Positions 17,656 through 26,565 are shown, counted from the first letter of the stretch. The stretch is 64,000 bases of DNA from Halomonas sp. PR-M31 (GCF_001039575.1 NZ_JIBT01000005.1:1-64000); one strand, 5' to 3'. Translations and numbers: made by a program. The notes: generated from the sequence alone by a model not told the origin.

Positions 17656-18326
17656 TAGGCCGGTGTCTCGATGGCCACCAGGCGATAGCCCTGACCTCGC
17701 AGGGTTTCGATACGCTCGCTGCCGAGCTTGCGTCGCAGCCGGCTGATCTGCACATCGATGACGTTGGAATCCGGTTCATGGTCACGATCGTAGACGTGCT
17801 CGGAAAGCTCACTGCGGCTGACGGTGCGCGGCGCGGCATGCATGAGATAGGCCAGCAAACGCGCTTCCTGGGCTGTCAGATTGATCGGCCGCCCGGCCAG
17901 GGTGACGCTGCCGCTGTGGGTGTCGAAAGTCAGTGCGCCGCTACTCAGCACTGGATGAGAATGGCCGTGGCTGCGCCGCACCAGCGCCCGCAGGCGAAAC
18001 AGCACCTCACCGGTCTCGAAGGGCTTGGTGACATAGTCATCCGCACCGGCGGAGAAGCCTGCGGCCTTGTCGGACCAGCGTTCGCGGGCGGTCAAGATGA
18101 GTACCGGCAGATCCAGGCCGTCGTCGCGCCACTGAGAAAGCCAGCGGGTACCATCCCCGTCCGGCAGCCCCAGATCGAGTACTACCGCATCATAGCGCTC
18201 GGTGCGCACCAGGAAATCGCCTTCGCTGCCGTTCGGCGCCGTCTCGACGATCAATCCCGCATCTCGCAGTGCTTCACTCAATGCCTGAGCCAAGGCATGG
18301 TCGTCTTCTATCAGCAGTACTTTCAT
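17655..18326 (-). CDS. OmpR-family response regulator
   Basis: The 223-residue regulator has a receiver domain (KVLLIEDDHAL acidic pocket, phosphorylated Asp in DAVVLDLGLPDGDG, Lys in DDYVTKPFE) and a winged-helix DNA-binding domain ending RLRRKLGSERIETLRGQGYRLV. It resembles the PhoP/QseB/TctD group. The ATG at 18326 follows a ggggaggc site. The gene precedes the kinase and shares one base with its start. The divergent and adjacent PepSY genes are the likely targets. Confidence 0.92.
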   Translation of the reverse strand: MKVLLIEDDHALAQALSEALRDAGLIVETAPNGSEGDFLVRTERYDAVVLDLGLPDGDGTRWLSQWRDDGLDLPVLILTARERWSDKAAGFSAGADDYVTKPFETGEVLFRLRALVRRSHGHSHPVLSSGALTFDTHSGSVTLAGRPINLTAQEARLLAYLMHAAPRTVSRSELSEHVYDRDHEPDSNVIDVQISRLRRKLGSERIETLRGQGYRLVAIETPA

Positions 18327-18351
18327 TGCCTCCCCTTTTGCGACCGCTTCT

Positions 18352-18684
18352 TCATTGCCGCTGCATGGCGTCGATATTGACCCCTTCGATGCCGATCAGC
18401 TCGCCGTTGGTAGCATCGAACTCGAACTCCACCAGCTGCCCTTGGGGGCCAAGCATCTCCACCTCGTAACCTATCCTGCCATCGTCCCGCTCCACCTCGA
18501 CCTCTAATACTTCGCCAAGATAATGCGCTTCCAGCCAGTCGAGTACCGAGGAAAGCGCGACCAAACGCCCACTCTGCACCTCATCATGCAGGCCGCGCCA
18601 ATCATCGTTCGCCCCGGCGGGCAACGTGTCGGCAAGCCATATCAACGCCGTCAATAAAGGCAGCACAAGATAAAGAATTCGCAT
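18352..18684 (-). CDS. exported PepSY-domain protein
   Basis: The 110-residue protein has a signal peptide (RILYLVLPLLTALIWLAD) and a C-terminal PepSY domain: VLDWLEAHYLGEVLEVEVERDDG, then GYEVEMLGPQGQLVEFEFDATNGELI (cited as GYEVEMLGPQG and EFEFDATNGEL). PepSY proteins act in the periplasm, often as inhibitors or sensors linked to two-component systems. It lies 25 bases upstream of the response regulator on the same strand, so it probably begins that operon. Confidence 0.8.
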   Translation of the reverse strand: MRILYLVLPLLTALIWLADTLPAGANDDWRGLHDEVQSGRLVALSSVLDWLEAHYLGEVLEVEVERDDGRIGYEVEMLGPQGQLVEFEFDATNGELIGIEGVNIDAMQRQ

Positions 18685-18821
18685 GGGTAAAGCTTGCCAA
18701 GAACAACATGAACGAACGATGAACCAACTCTTCAGCCCCGTGCAAGGTTGATTGGCCTAGAGTGAGCTCATCCGGTATTTGTCCGGTAAATGACTGAAAC
18801 CAAAAGCATGGAGAATACGAT

Positions 18822-19292
18822 ATGAAAACCTTACCACTTCTCATGGTCCCCGTTGCGCTGATCGGCTTCACTTCACCGGTGTGGGCGGATGACGGCCAGG
18901 TGGAGCGCTCACAGCTCGAGTCGCTGCTCGACAAGGCGGATGAGTACGGCTTCACTCACTATGAAGAGATCTCGATGGACGATGGCGATCGGCTCGAACT
19001 CGAGGGCTGGGGCAAGGATGGCTGGCAGCTTGAGGTGGAGATGACCGTGGAGGATGGCAGCCTGATCGAAGAAAAGCGCCATAAGGATCAAGTGCCGGAC
19101 TGGGCGCTGAGTGGCGACGAGGTTCGTCAGGCGTTGAACAATGCTTTTGATTCGGATTTGCAACGATTCGAGAAGTTCGAGGTCGATAGGGACGCAAGCA
19201 TCGAGATCGAGGGTTACGACACACAGAACCAGGAAGTCGAAATGCGCTTGGATGGCAATGACTTCTCGGTCACCGGAGTAGAGAATGACTGA
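18822..19292 (+). CDS. exported PepSY-like protein, divergent from the two-component operon
   Basis: The 156-residue acidic protein has a signal peptide ending at PVWADD and two PepSY-like segments: KADEYGFTHYEEISMDDGD with LEVEMTVEDGSLIEEKRH, and FEKFEVDRDASIEIEGYD with VEMRLDGNDFSVTGVE. A ggagaa ribosome site precedes the ATG. It is divergent from the PepSY-regulator-kinase run, and its stop overlaps the next gene by 8 bases. It is a likely target of the regulator. Confidence 0.72.
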   Translation: MKTLPLLMVPVALIGFTSPVWADDGQVERSQLESLLDKADEYGFTHYEEISMDDGDRLELEGWGKDGWQLEVEMTVEDGSLIEEKRHKDQVPDWALSGDEVRQALNNAFDSDLQRFEKFEVDRDASIEIEGYDTQNQEVEMRLDGNDFSVTGVEND

Positions 19293-19665
19293 ATCGAGCA
19301 ACAACCGTTCGGACAACGCTGCCTGGCAGGCAGCACGTCAATGGCAGGCACGGGCGCGTCAGGCGCGCCCTACCGCGGATGCCAGCGGCTCCACAAGCAA
19401 TGGTTCCAAGAGCAACGGATTCAAGCTGATCCTGACCTGGCTGATGTTCGGGGTAGTGATGGTCGTAGGCACCCTGTTCGGCCTGTTTTTTCTGCTGATT
19501 GGCTGGCTCATGCTGCCGCTGGTGCGCCATCGCATGAAAAAGCGCATGGAGCAGATGCGGGCCGATCAGGCTCAGGACATTGGCACAGGCTCTGCCCAAC
19601 CTGAACATCAACGCTCTCATCGCGAACAGCAGGTGCTGGAAGGCGATTACCGGATCAAGCAGTGA
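19285..19665 (+). CDS. single-helix membrane protein coupled to the PepSY gene
   Basis: The 126-residue protein has a Gln/Ala/Ser-rich N-terminal tail, one long hydrophobic region (ILTWLMFGVVMVVGTLFGL then FFLLIGWLMLPLV, perhaps two helices), and a basic segment RHRMKKRMEQMRADQ. I recognise no named domain. The ATGACTGA overlap with the upstream PepSY gene shows coupling, so it probably works with it in the envelope. Confidence 0.65.
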   Translation: MTESSNNRSDNAAWQAARQWQARARQARPTADASGSTSNGSKSNGFKLILTWLMFGVVMVVGTLFGLFFLLIGWLMLPLVRHRMKKRMEQMRADQAQDIGTGSAQPEHQRSHREQQVLEGDYRIKQ

Positions 19666-19695
19666 ATCGATGCTAGTTAATAAAAAGTCAGGTGA

Positions 19696-20526
19696 CTAGG
19701 TGTCGGTATCCTTTGTATCCCTCGAGGATGCCGACGAGCCACCTTGCAGGCCAACATCCTGATCCAGACGTAGCGTACGCAGCTCCCTGATCTCTTCTCG
19801 CATGGCGCGTATTTCCGCGTGCAGCTCCCCCATCTCCTGATAGACATGGCGTATCATGCGCCGACTCGCCTGGTGCTGGCGTTCGTCCTCGTCGCTTTGA
19901 TCGTCGATGAACAGCGACCCGACATAGGCCGCGAAGCTACCGAACAAGCCAACCCCGCAAATCATCAAAAGCACTGCAACCACACGCCCGAGCGTGGTGA
20001 TTGGATAATAGTCGCCGTAGCCTACGGTGGTGACCGTCACGAAAGCCCACCACAGGGCCTCTTCCGCCGTATCGATGGGGCTGTCCGGATTAGGGCTTTC
20101 CACTAGCAGAATGGTCATGGAACCGAAGGCCACCAGCAGCAGCGTGGTGGTGGCGGCAGAGGCAAAAATGCCCTTGGCGCGATTGCGAAACATCAGCCGC
20201 CATAGCATACGCATCGACTTGATCGCCCGCAGCACACGCAGAATCTGCACGATACGCACCAGCCGCCCCGCCATGAACAGCCCCGCCGGGATACTCGCCA
20301 GCAGATCAATCCAGCCCCAGCGCATGAAACGCCGCTTGTTCGGTGCCGCGTAGAAGCGAATACTGAAATCGAGAAAGAAGAATATGCAGACGACAATATC
20401 AAGATAGTTGAGGAGCCGGCTCATTTCCGGCGACAAGTTAAAGAATAGATCGGCAATCAAGGCGCCCAGCACATAGAAGGAGAGCACCAGCAGCACGAGC
20501 TGGAAAGGCGTAATGTGATCTTTCAT
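19696..20526 (-). CDS. voltage-gated-type potassium channel
   Basis: The 276-residue protein has six membrane helices, an S4-like segment rich in Arg (RLVRIVQILRVLRAIKSMRML), the pore signature TVTTVGYGDYYPITT and a C-terminal coiled coil. The selectivity filter TVGYGD means potassium selectivity. It is a standalone gene, convergent with the small membrane-protein gene. Potassium handling suits a halophile. Gating and physiological role are unknown. Confidence 0.88.
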   Translation of the reverse strand: MKDHITPFQLVLLVLSFYVLGALIADLFFNLSPEMSRLLNYLDIVVCIFFFLDFSIRFYAAPNKRRFMRWGWIDLLASIPAGLFMAGRLVRIVQILRVLRAIKSMRMLWRLMFRNRAKGIFASAATTTLLLVAFGSMTILLVESPNPDSPIDTAEEALWWAFVTVTTVGYGDYYPITTLGRVVAVLLMICGVGLFGSFAAYVGSLFIDDQSDEDERQHQASRRMIRHVYQEMGELHAEIRAMREEIRELRTLRLDQDVGLQGGSSASSRDTKDTDT

Positions 20527-20694
20527 GAAAACGATGGGCTTTGATTGAGATACCAGGGCAGAACCTTACGTCATGGCTCTCGGCAAGAAAAGACGCGAAT
20601 TTCTTGCTTCGATGATGCAAACCTCTCGAAGGTGCCATACTTGGAAGTGGATGAATGCAGTTTTTTCTTGCAGTGATCACGACCGAGGTGGCGT

Positions 20695-21093
20695 ATGCAC
20701 AATCATAAGATCATCGCCTGCTTTCAACACCCACGATGCCTTTTGTTTCTGGCCCTGCTGAGTTCGTGCGCTTTCGCGGCGCTGCCGGCCAATGCCGAGA
20801 AAGCATCTCAGAGTCATCTTCAGGAATACTCCACCGAAGAGCGGGTGGATTACGTACTTGGCTGCATGGCCGCCAACGATCAAAGCTACCTGACCATGCA
20901 GAAATGTTCCTGCAGCATCGATGTCATCGCGGAGTTGATGCCTTACGAGGCATATGAAGCGGTCAAAACCATCTTGAGCATGCAGGAGCAGCGAGGAGAG
21001 GCAGGCATGCTGTTTCGCACCGAACGCAGCATGCAGGATCGTCTGCGAGCCTTTCGTAGTGCCCAGGCAGAAGCCGATCTGCGCTGTTTTTGA
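20695..21093 (+). CDS. exported cysteine-containing protein linked to PQQ clusters
   Basis: The 132-residue protein has a signal peptide (CLLFLALLSSCAFAALPANA) and a compact C-terminal part with GCMAANDQSYLTMQKCSCSIDVIAE (landmarks GCMAAND and MQKCSCSID) and AEADLRCF at the end. Its four conserved-looking cysteines could form disulfides or bind a cofactor. From memory, proteins with this Cys pattern recur beside PQQ alcohol-dehydrogenase genes, but no function is known. It converges on the ABC permease gene with a 19-base gap. Confidence 0.6.
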   Translation: MHNHKIIACFQHPRCLLFLALLSSCAFAALPANAEKASQSHLQEYSTEERVDYVLGCMAANDQSYLTMQKCSCSIDVIAELMPYEAYEAVKTILSMQEQRGEAGMLFRTERSMQDRLRAFRSAQAEADLRCF

Positions 21094-21112
21094 GCTCTTT
21101 TCCGAACCCGCA

Positions 21113-21924
21113 CTACTCCCCGCCCGGCCCACCCCGGCGGGTCATCATGCCCTTGGCCGGGCTGTAGGCAATCATTGCAAGCCAAAGCAGTACCAGAGTG
21201 GTCGCCAGCACGATCAGCGTCGCTTCAATGTTGAACTGTTCGTATAGCGCGAAGCGAATCATCTCCACCGCATGGGTGAAAGGATTGAACAAGGCGATTC
21301 GATAGATCAGCTCGCTGCCCTCCTGTAGGCGCCATAGCGGATAAAGCGCCGAGGACAGAAAGAACATCGGGAAGATCACGAAGTTCATGATGCCGGCGAA
21401 GTTCTCCAGCTGACGCACGGCGCTCGACAGCAGCATGCCAAGCGCCCCCACCAGAAAGCCGGTCACAATGAGCGCCGGCAGTATCAGCACATACCCAAGT
21501 AAGGGCGCTGCACGCCGTATGCATAGGCGATCGCCAGGAATACATAGACTTGCAGGATGGAAACCAGAGTGCCCGCCAGCAGCTTGCACATCAGCAGATA
21601 TCCGCGAGGAAAAGGGCTGACCAGCAGCACTCGCATGCTGCCCATCTCCCGGTCGTAGACCATGGACAGCGAACTCTGCATGCCGTTGAAAAGCTGAATC
21701 ATTCCCACCAGCCCCGGCACGATATAGACCTCGTAGAGAACGTAGGTCTGATAGGGCTCGGTCATGGCCACACCCAAGGCCATACGAAACCCCGCGGCGA
21801 ACACGAACAACCACACCAGCGGCCTGACCAATGCCGCCACGAAGCGGCTGCGCTGGTGCAAAAAGCGCAGCAGCTCGCGCCCCACCACCCCGCGCAGGCA
21901 GTGGCCGTAGGCGGCCAGGTTCAT
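21113..21924 (-). pseudogene. PQQ-linked ABC-2 type permease, frameshifted
   Basis: The product would be a permease of about 270 residues of the PedC-like group that accompanies PQQ alcohol-oxidation systems. The first 140 residues (MNLAAYGHCLRGVVGRELLR to AYAYGVQRP) are in one frame and end in a stop at 21484. The rest (LLGYVLILPALIVTGFLVGA to the C-terminus) continues in another frame. Restoring one C near 21503-21505 (a ccc run on the coding strand) would rejoin GVQRP to LLGYV. The start overlaps the ATPase stop by 4 bases. It may be a sequencing error or a real null allele. Confidence 0.82.
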
Positions 21925-22715
21925 GACGGGACACCTTGAACGAGACGATCATAGGCCTTGCTCAGCGTCGCGACATCCGCCTGGACCAGCATATCCGTCA
22001 CGCTGCCCTGGGCACGTACCCGACCGCGATGCAGCAGGATCACCCGATCACTCGGATCGACCTCGTCGATGAGATGCGTCGCCCACAGCACTGCCACTCC
22101 CTGCTCACGACACAAACGATGAACGTGCTCGACCAGCCCCCGGCGCGAGGCGATATCGAGCCCCACCGTGGGCTCGTCAAGCAGCAGCAGGCGCGGTTCG
22201 TGCAGCAACCCTCGTGCAATCTCCACTCGGCGACGCTGCCCCCCGGACAGATGGCGTACCCGGGAATTCAGGCTCTGCTGCACCTCGAGTCGTGCAAGCT
22301 GTTCCATGGCGCGCTGCCGAGCGAGCCTGGGCGCCATGCCATGCAAGGCGCCGAAGTACGCAAGATTCTGTTTGACCGTAAGATCCAGATCCAGGGTAGG
22401 CTGCTGGAACACCACTCCCATTCGAGCATGAGCCCTATCAGGGTGTTGCTGCAGATCGAATTCCCCGACGCGAATGTTTCCCTGCCGATAGTCGTACAAG
22501 CGGGTGATCAGGGAAAAAAGCGTCGTCTTGCCCGCGCCATTGGGGCCTAGCAGCACCGCGAACTCCCCTGCCTTCAAGATAAAGGACACCGCTTCCAGCA
22601 CCGGACTGCCCTTGTAGCCGAAATTTAGATCCTGTACCTGCAACGCAGTCGCATCCGAGCCCTCGTAGATCGAGGCTCGAGAAACCTGCAGCGGCGCCCT
22701 GCCATCGTGACTCAC
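21921..22715 (-). CDS. ABC transporter ATP-binding protein, PQQ alcohol-oxidation type
   Basis: The 264-residue ATPase has Walker A GPNGAGKTT, the signature LSGGQRRRVEIARGL and Walker B LLLLDEPTVGLD. It belongs to the PedB-like/PQQ_ABC_ATP group found with PQQ-dependent alcohol dehydrogenases. It overlaps the upstream beta-propeller gene by 4 bases and the downstream permease gene by 4 bases, so all three are coupled. The transported substrate is unknown; export or retention of a toxic alcohol or metabolite has been proposed for related systems. Confidence 0.88.
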   Translation of the reverse strand: MSHDGRAPLQVSRASIYEGSDATALQVQDLNFGYKGSPVLEAVSFILKAGEFAVLLGPNGAGKTTLFSLITRLYDYRQGNIRVGEFDLQQHPDRAHARMGVVFQQPTLDLDLTVKQNLAYFGALHGMAPRLARQRAMEQLARLEVQQSLNSRVRHLSGGQRRRVEIARGLLHEPRLLLLDEPTVGLDIASRRGLVEHVHRLCREQGVAVLWATHLIDEVDPSDRVILLHRGRVRAQGSVTDMLVQADVATLSKAYDRLVQGVPS

Positions 22716-23719
22716 GGCTCGACGATCGCTCCCCAGGGAAAGCGGCCCACGGAGATGGAGCGGATCGCCTTGAAATCGTCCACATCGCCCTCGACATCGA
22801 TCACCGTGACATCGCCGCTGACGCCGTTGGTGGTGAACAGCCGGCTCTCGTCCGCGTTGAGCGCCAGATGCCAGACCCGCTGACCTACCAGCAGATAGTC
22901 GAGCACTTCATAGCTTTGCTGATCCACCACCGCCACCCGATTCGAAGGCCCCAGGGCGACGAAGGCGTAGCGTCCATCCGAGGTCAGTTGCATGCCCACG
23001 GCCTGCACCGCTTCCTTGGGCACCCCCTGCACCTCGAAGTCGATGCTGTGGACGACATCAAAGGTGTCCTGCATGTCGATGATTGCTACTTTCCCGGCGA
23101 TTTCCGCGGAGACCCAGGCCTTGCTGCCATCCTCGGTGAACTCCACATGGCGAGGTCGCGCCCCCACCAGACGATGATAGACCGCCTCCATGGACTCAAG
23201 GTCGATGATGTGGGCCATGTTCGAGGTCTCGGAGGTGGCGATCAGCCATTTGCCGTCCGGGCTGACCCCGAGCCCCTCGGGCTCGACGCCCACGGGAATC
23301 TGGGTGGCGCGACGGCGCTGCTGATAGTCCAGTACCGAAACGATATTGTCGTCCTCGTTGGATACATAGATGTAGGGCTGGTTGGGGTCGACGCGAATCA
23401 CCTCCGGGTCCTCGCCGGAGGCCAGGCTGCGCACCACCTTCAATGTCTCGAGGTCGATCATGTCGATGGCCTCGTCGTCTCCAACCGCCACGAACAGCTC
23501 GCTGCCATCGTTGCTGAACGCCATGGCCCGGGGGCGTCGCCCGACGTTGATGATCTCGACGACTTCCAAGGTCTCGCCGTCGATCACCGAGACGGTGTTG
23601 TCCTTCTCATTGGAGACAAAGATACGCTCCGCCAGGACCGCCGTGGGCAGCAGCAGGAAAACCGCCAGGGTAGCGCTAGAAGCGGTGCGTTTAATTGTTG
23701 TTGTTCCTAAAAACGGCAT
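22712..23719 (-). CDS. PQQ-system YVTN beta-propeller protein, exported
   Basis: The 335-residue protein has a signal peptide (ASSATLAVFLLLPTAVLAE) and seven-bladed YVTN-type repeats (FVSNEKDNTVSVIDGETLEV, YIYVSNEDDNIVSVLDY, LFTTNGVSGDVTVIDVEGD). It fits the family named after its link with PQQ-dependent catabolism ABC genes. It would lie in the periplasm and could be the binding or docking partner of the ABC system. It overlaps the upstream substrate-binding gene by 13 bases and the ATPase gene by 4. Confidence 0.87.
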   Translation of the reverse strand: MPFLGTTTIKRTASSATLAVFLLLPTAVLAERIFVSNEKDNTVSVIDGETLEVVEIINVGRRPRAMAFSNDGSELFVAVGDDEAIDMIDLETLKVVRSLASGEDPEVIRVDPNQPYIYVSNEDDNIVSVLDYQQRRRATQIPVGVEPEGLGVSPDGKWLIATSETSNMAHIIDLESMEAVYHRLVGARPRHVEFTEDGSKAWVSAEIAGKVAIIDMQDTFDVVHSIDFEVQGVPKEAVQAVGMQLTSDGRYAFVALGPSNRVAVVDQQSYEVLDYLLVGQRVWHLALNADESRLFTTNGVSGDVTVIDVEGDVDDFKAIRSISVGRFPWGAIVEP

Positions 23720-24995
23720 TGGGACTCTCCTTGATCGACGCCTAACGTATCCAACGGTGACACCGGATGCAGATAGCCTTCCTGGGGGGAAACAGACACC
23801 ACCATGCGCGGCCCGGTGACCAGAATGGGTTGGCGCAGCTGATGGTTCCAGGGGCGATAGCTCACCGGCAGGCCCAGGTAGCCGGCCAGCTCGAACGCCT
23901 CGCCGGTCATGTAGTCGCGCAGTGCCTTGGACTCCACTGAGCCGGTGCGGGCCGCCGCCTCCCCGAGAGAGCGTACCGCCAGCCAGGCGGCGAAATCCCG
24001 GGGCGTCATCCAGCGTCCTGCCTGCTCCTCGAAACGCCGCTGCAGCTGCACCGCGCCCCAGGATTCATGGGCCCGGTGCCAGGCGGTGGGCGTCAGTCCC
24101 TGAGTGCCGGCCACCGGACGAGGCAGCCGGGTCTGGTAGGGAAAGTATTCGCCGAAGTAGTCGTTCTCGTCGGCAATGACCAGCACGTCGTGCTCGGCGA
24201 ATGCCTGCACAAACACGGGGATTTCCCGCTGAATGGCGTGAAAGCCGCCCTCGGCGCGGCGCGCCATGGGATCGTAGGGCCACGTTGCCTCATCGACGAT
24301 GTCATGACCGAAACGCTTGGCCGCAGCGCGCTGAGCCTCGACGCGAAGACGATCCTCCTCGGTATTGCCATGCACCAGCGCCCAGCGAGTCCACTGCTTG
24401 TAGCCGAGAAACTGGGCCAGGGCATCCGCCAGCATGCGCCGGCTGGGAGTGGTATGAAAAAGATTTTTCCGGCACGCCTCACCGCGCAGGGCATCGTCCG
24501 GCGCGGCGGCGTTGAACACCAGCCGATCGCCCAGGGCCGGGTCTTCCATGAGTACCTTCAGCGCCTCTCGCGGCAGACCGCTGACGATCCAGTCGGCGCC
24601 CTTCCCGACAAGCCGCTGCAGGCCCTCAGGGACCTCGTCTTTAGAGGCAACGATCGCCTCGACGAGAACGAACTCCTGGCCCAGAAACTGTCCGGCGGTA
24701 TTGTTATCAGCGATCGCCAGGCGCGCGCCTGAACGCCCTCATCGTCCAGCACCGGATCGAGCACCGACAAGGGCTCCAGGGCAGCGGGCCGTTCGAGCCC
24801 AAGATAGCCAATGGTGACGGTGGCACTGTTCTGGTTCTGGTTCTGGTTCTGGGCTTGAGCCTGAAAAGCGCCCAGTAAAGACATCACCAAAAACAGTAAA
24901 CCAAGCCCCCGGTGTAGAGCGCTCCAGACGATCACAGGACGCTTGCGTCTCGTTTCAGCAAGGCTTTTGACATGGTCCTCAACACGACATGGCAT
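23707..24995 (-). pseudogene. ABC substrate-binding protein of the PQQ alcohol system, frameshifted
   Basis: The intact product would be an exported protein of about 430 residues. The N-terminal frame (ATG 24995 behind gggatct/ggagg, signal peptide to FQAQAQ, then TVTIGYLGLERP) reads to DDEGVQ. The family expects GARLAIADNNTAGQF next, and this sequence occurs in a different frame (LAIADNNTAGQFLGQEFVLV to the C-terminus ending SQCRF). One missing G near 24728-24729 explains the break. It would act as the periplasmic binding component together with the propeller protein and the ATPase-permease pair. Confidence 0.82.
24829..24852. repeat. hexanucleotide repeat (ttctgg)x4
   Basis: Four exact copies of ttctgg lie just after the signal peptide cleavage region of the substrate-binding gene, encoding repeated Asn-Gln on the minus strand. 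It is a short microsatellite that could vary in copy number without shifting the frame. Confidence 0.85.
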
Positions 24996-25032
24996 AGATC
25001 CCTCCACGCTCTGCGATCGCCTGGCAACGGGT

Positions 25033-25650
25033 TCACATCTGCGAGCGAATATCTCTCACCATCCGACTCAACGACTCTTCCAGCAAATAGGGTTTTTCGC
25101 AGAACGCAGGCAGGGCCTGCTGGCGCATGCGAAAGGTTTGCCGCTCCCAGTAAAGCGCTTCCTGCAGGCGTTCGATGGCGTCTTCGCTGGCAGTCTCCGA
25201 GGCGTTTAGTGCCTCAAGCCTGTCGATCATCATCGACATGCGATCCAGCCTTGCCACCTGGGCACGAGCGGCACTGCGTATTATCGCGATGACGCGACTG
25301 CGTTCACGATCGATGCGCTCGAAAAGACCGGCAAACAGCAGTGTCAGACGCTGCTCCGGGTTTTGATCTACGCTCTGCTGCCCGCTTGCCACACTCTCGG
25401 CAAAACGGCGTACCCGAGCGATGGCAGCATCCCGCGGGGTCTCTCGGGCGGTTGCATACCTCACCACGGCGCCTACTTCTTCATCCTCCCACCACTGCTG
25501 CTCCAGTGCATCCGGCGAGGGACCGTCCCAGAGCGAGCCCCAGGCAAGTACAGGGATCAGGCGCTGCTCACATGGCCAGTCCAGGGGTTCGGCGCCGGGG
25601 TACTGGGCGTTGGCAATAGAAGGCGGCGCCAGCAAGATCATCAGCAGCAA
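25033..25650 (-). CDS. exported protein of unknown function in the xox/PQQ run
   Basis: The 205-residue frame has a hydrophobic start (LLLMILLAPPSIANA), then AEPLDWPCEQRLIPVLAWGSLWDGPSP (landmarks WPCEQRLIPVLAW and GSLWDGPSP), and an alpha-helical remainder with a conserved-looking CEKPY near the end. No named domain is recognised. It lies between xoxJ and the ABC substrate-binding gene on the same strand, so it is part of the PQQ island. The only start codons are TTG 25650 and ATG 25641, both giving a short signal peptide. Upstream codons look peptide-like, so the true start may be lost or altered. Confidence 0.65.
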   Translation of the reverse strand: MLLMILLAPPSIANAQYPGAEPLDWPCEQRLIPVLAWGSLWDGPSPDALEQQWWEDEEVGAVVRYATARETPRDAAIARVRRFAESVASGQQSVDQNPEQRLTLLFAGLFERIDRERSRVIAIIRSAARAQVARLDRMSMMIDRLEALNASETASEDAIERLQEALYWERQTFRMRQQALPAFCEKPYLLEESLSRMVRDIRSQM

Positions 25651-25713
25651 CGTCGCCGATACCTTGACGGGGAAAGCCTTGAGGTAAAGAACCCCGATAT
25701 GTCAGGGCGTCGA

Positions 25714-26565
25714 TCAGCCACGCTCAGCCTCCTCCGAGATCGCCTCAGGGTCGATGAGCCGACCGTGCTCGTCGAGCAGCGGCACGTCATAGTCGATCAG
25801 GATGGCGTTGATGTCCGCCTGGCGGCGCCGGATGAAGTCGTTGAGCCAGTCTCGCCAATGGCTCTCGCCATGACGCACCCCCATGGTGATGCGGTAGGAC
25901 AGCGGCGCCTCGGTGGTATCATCCACCAGCGGGATGACCTTGAGCGGCGGCTGTTGTCGCCCGGCGTAATGCCCCGCGATGGGTCCCCAGAGCACAGCGC
26001 CCTCGGTGACGCCATTGGCCACGTCCTTCACCGCGTCCTTGACCGGTCTTCTCACCCGGGTATCGGTCTGCAGCGCGTAGCTGCGTACACGGGCGCTGGC
26101 GCGACGCAGCGGAACCGTCGGCGGGGTTTCGAAGACCACGCCAATCCGCCTGCCGGCAAGCTGGGGTGCATCGAGACTGGCCACGTCGAGTCGCGAAGTC
26201 TCCGGCAGCACCAGGGCATAGACGGAGCGATAGTAGGGAATGGTGTTCTGGACGAATCCGTAGCCCGCGGCGACTCCCATCACCAGATCGCAAAGACGGG
26301 CGTCCAGGGTATTGCGTATGAACCCCATGACCTGGGGGGCATACACATAGCGCAGAGGAACGTCCAGCTCCTCGGCAATCAGTTCGGCAATGCGGTTCTC
26401 GAACCCTTCGCCCCGGCGATTGGTGTAGGGCAGATTGTTGCTGTCGGCGCACACCCGTAAATATTCCCGGGACTCACGCTCCGGTAGATCGGCGTTCGCC
26501 ACGTTGGCCATTATCCATAGCGTGCCGAGGATGAGTGGCGTCAGCAAACGACCGATTCCCTGCAT
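25714..26565 (-). CDS. xoxJ: quinoprotein dehydrogenase-associated periplasmic binding protein
   Basis: The 283-residue protein has a signal peptide (MQGIGRLLTPLILGTLWIM) and a type-2 periplasmic binding fold with LRVCADSNNLPYTNRRGEGFENRIAE (landmarks LRVCADSNNLPYTN and GEGFENRIAEL). It fits the MoxJ/XoxJ group that associates with PQQ alcohol dehydrogenases and is thought to aid their activation. ATG 26565 follows a ggaggac site; the frame's first codon (26577) is ignored. It follows the cytochrome gene by 47 bases, giving the xoxF-G-J order. Confidence 0.85.
   Translation of the reverse strand: MQGIGRLLTPLILGTLWIMANVANADLPERESREYLRVCADSNNLPYTNRRGEGFENRIAELIAEELDVPLRYVYAPQVMGFIRNTLDARLCDLVMGVAAGYGFVQNTIPYYRSVYALVLPETSRLDVASLDAPQLAGRRIGVVFETPPTVPLRRASARVRSYALQTDTRVRRPVKDAVKDVANGVTEGAVLWGPIAGHYAGRQQPPLKVIPLVDDTTEAPLSYRITMGVRHGESHWRDWLNDFIRRRQADINAILIDYDVPLLDEHGRLIDPEAISEEAERG

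Noticed and set aside
22868-23710. 280-codon plus-strand open frame
   Set aside because: It lies antisense to the beta-propeller gene, has no start signal or domain, and is an expected open frame in GC-rich DNA.
25363-26460. 365-codon plus-strand open frame
   Set aside because: It is antisense to xoxJ and the orphan exported gene, with no ribosome site or recognisable domain.
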